Below, in pieces: positions 4,519-5,354 of a DNA stretch of 5,354 nt (the stretch's first letter is position 1; the number at the start of each line of letters is the position of its first letter). Both the position numbers and the translations under genes were made by a program. The notes under the pieces are model-generated. The model had not been told where the DNA came from, ran no database searches, and saw only the letters and a list, made by a program, of their open reading frames with translations. Source of the DNA: an uncultured Clostridia bacterium (lineage in GTDB: Bacteria; Bacillota; Clostridia; Oscillospirales; Acutalibacteraceae). Location: assembly GCA_946628455.1 (NCBI GenBank), contig CAMOWP010000123.1:1-5354 (forward strand). The letters run 5' to 3'.

Positions 4519-5354
4519 ATGACCGATAACACTAAAAAGAAAAAACGTTCCAATATTTTTACAAAATACTTTTTGATATTTGTTTCAATATTTCTCGTTG
4601 GCTTTTTAGCTCTCGGAACAACGCTCATTATTCTTGTGAACGCATATTCAATAGATGAAAAAACAGAGCTTTTAAAGGAGAATTCGCTGTCTGTTGCTCA
4701 AAGCGTTTCCGATATGCTTATTGTAAACGATATGAATTCGGATTACTCCTCCGAAAAGCAAATCATCTGCGAATCGCTTGAGACAATTTCAAACTGTATT
4801 GACAGCGACATTTTCGTCTGCGACGTTGAGGGAACCGTTATCCTCTGCAAGGACCAGGTCGGAACTGCATCCTACAGAAACAACAGTATGGTCTGCGACG
4901 AGCACAAGGATTTCAGAGCAAGCGACAGCCTTATGCTCAGCGTTTTTGAAAACGGAAGCGCTGTGACGAGAACTAACATAAACAATGTCAGCTGTTACGT
5001 TGTAGGAACGGCGATATACGCTTCGGGCTACGCCGCGGCTGAAGGCGACCCTTCTGAAATAATCGGGCTTGTTTTTGCAACCGTTAAGGAGGGCACAACC
5101 GAGCTTGTTCTGAGAATAATAAGAACGTTTCTCATAATTCTGTTTGTTGTAATCGCAGGAGCTTCGCTTATAATCTGGCTTCTCACAAAGCGTATGGTAA
5201 CCCCGCTTCAGGAAATGAGCGCGGCAGCCAAGCGCTTTGCGGTAGGCGATTTTTCATACCGCGTTGAAATAGACAGCAACGATGAGCTTGCCGACCTCGG
5301 CTACGCCTTCAACGATATGGCTGAGGCGCTTGATAAGCTTGAGGGCTCAAGGCG
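4519..5354 (+). CDS. Membrane sensor histidine kinase, N-terminal part (runs off window)
   Basis: This is the partner kinase of the preceding regulator. From ATG at 4519, 278 codons are visible without a stop. The product has a Lys-rich cytoplasmic start (KKKKR, 6-10), a first membrane segment at about 17-41, an extracytoplasmic sensor domain at about 42-197, a second membrane segment at about 199-222, and a HAMP domain at about 220-273 with the conserved proline (MVTPL, 226-230) and the later DELADLGYAFNDM segment. The window stops just before the dimerisation helix carrying the phosphorylated histidine, so the kinase domains lie beyond it. The call therefore rests on HAMP, topology and the regulator neighbour. 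The sensor domain has six cysteines (84, 93, 101, 110, 126, 159). There is only a weak purine-rich site before the ATG, with stop and start 5 nt apart, so translation is probably coupled to the regulator. Confidence 0.92.
   Translation, partial: MTDNTKKKKRSNIFTKYFLIFVSIFLVGFLALGTTLIILVNAYSIDEKTELLKENSLSVAQSVSDMLIVNDMNSDYSSEKQIICESLETISNCIDSDIFVCDVEGTVILCKDQVGTASYRNNSMVCDEHKDFRASDSLMLSVFENGSAVTRTNINNVSCYVVGTAIYASGYAAAEGDPSEIIGLVFATVKEGTTELVLRIIRTFLIILFVVIAGASLIIWLLTKRMVTPLQEMSAAAKRFAVGDFSYRVEIDSNDELADLGYAFNDMAEALDKLEGSR

Overview
The window looks like chromosomal DNA of a low-to-mid-GC Firmicute, most likely an anaerobic Clostridia member of the Ruminococcaceae/Oscillospiraceae type. Pointers are the AT-rich intergenic DNA, AGGAGG-type ribosome binding sites, a membrane-anchored RNase Y, and a split CpsC/CpsD (CapA/CapB) tyrosine-kinase pair. 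The taxon is inferred from general character, not from a marker gene.

Layout. (1) Positions 1-1538, minus strand: an exopolysaccharide/capsule control pair. A Wzz-type membrane adaptor (CpsC/CapA/YveK-like) overlaps by 8 bp a BY-kinase (CpsD/CapB/YwqD-like), whose last residues run off the left edge inside its C-terminal tyrosine cluster. A good sigma-A-type promoter (1591-1619) sits upstream, next to a 36-bp pure A/T tract. (2) Positions 1703-3340, minus strand: rny, encoding RNase Y, complete at 532 aa. It is closed by a strong intrinsic terminator that separates it from the polysaccharide pair, and is preceded by its own near-consensus promoter and a leader of about 165 nt. (3) Positions 3341-3820: a 480-bp divergent intergenic region holding the rny leader and promoter, several small palindromes, and an extended -10 promoter for the rightward operon. 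(4) Positions 3821-5354, plus strand: a two-component system, namely an OmpR/PhoB-family response regulator followed 5 nt later by a membrane sensor histidine kinase. The window ends just after the kinase's HAMP domain, before its phosphorylated histidine.

How the parts relate. The adaptor is expected to sit in the membrane and switch on the kinase, whose tyrosine phosphorylation cycle controls polymer synthesis and export. RNase Y is the general mRNA-decay endonuclease tethered to the membrane. The regulator/kinase pair senses an extracytoplasmic signal, possibly redox or disulfide related, since its sensor domain carries six cysteines. Nothing in the sequence links the three modules functionally beyond adjacency and the shared rny/regulator intergenic region.

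No mobile element, CRISPR array, tRNA or rRNA was seen, and I see no clear evidence for an undescribed multi-gene system. The most worthwhile leads are the cysteine-rich sensor domain, the structured rny leader, the divergent intergenic palindromes, and a variant P-loop in the BY-kinase.
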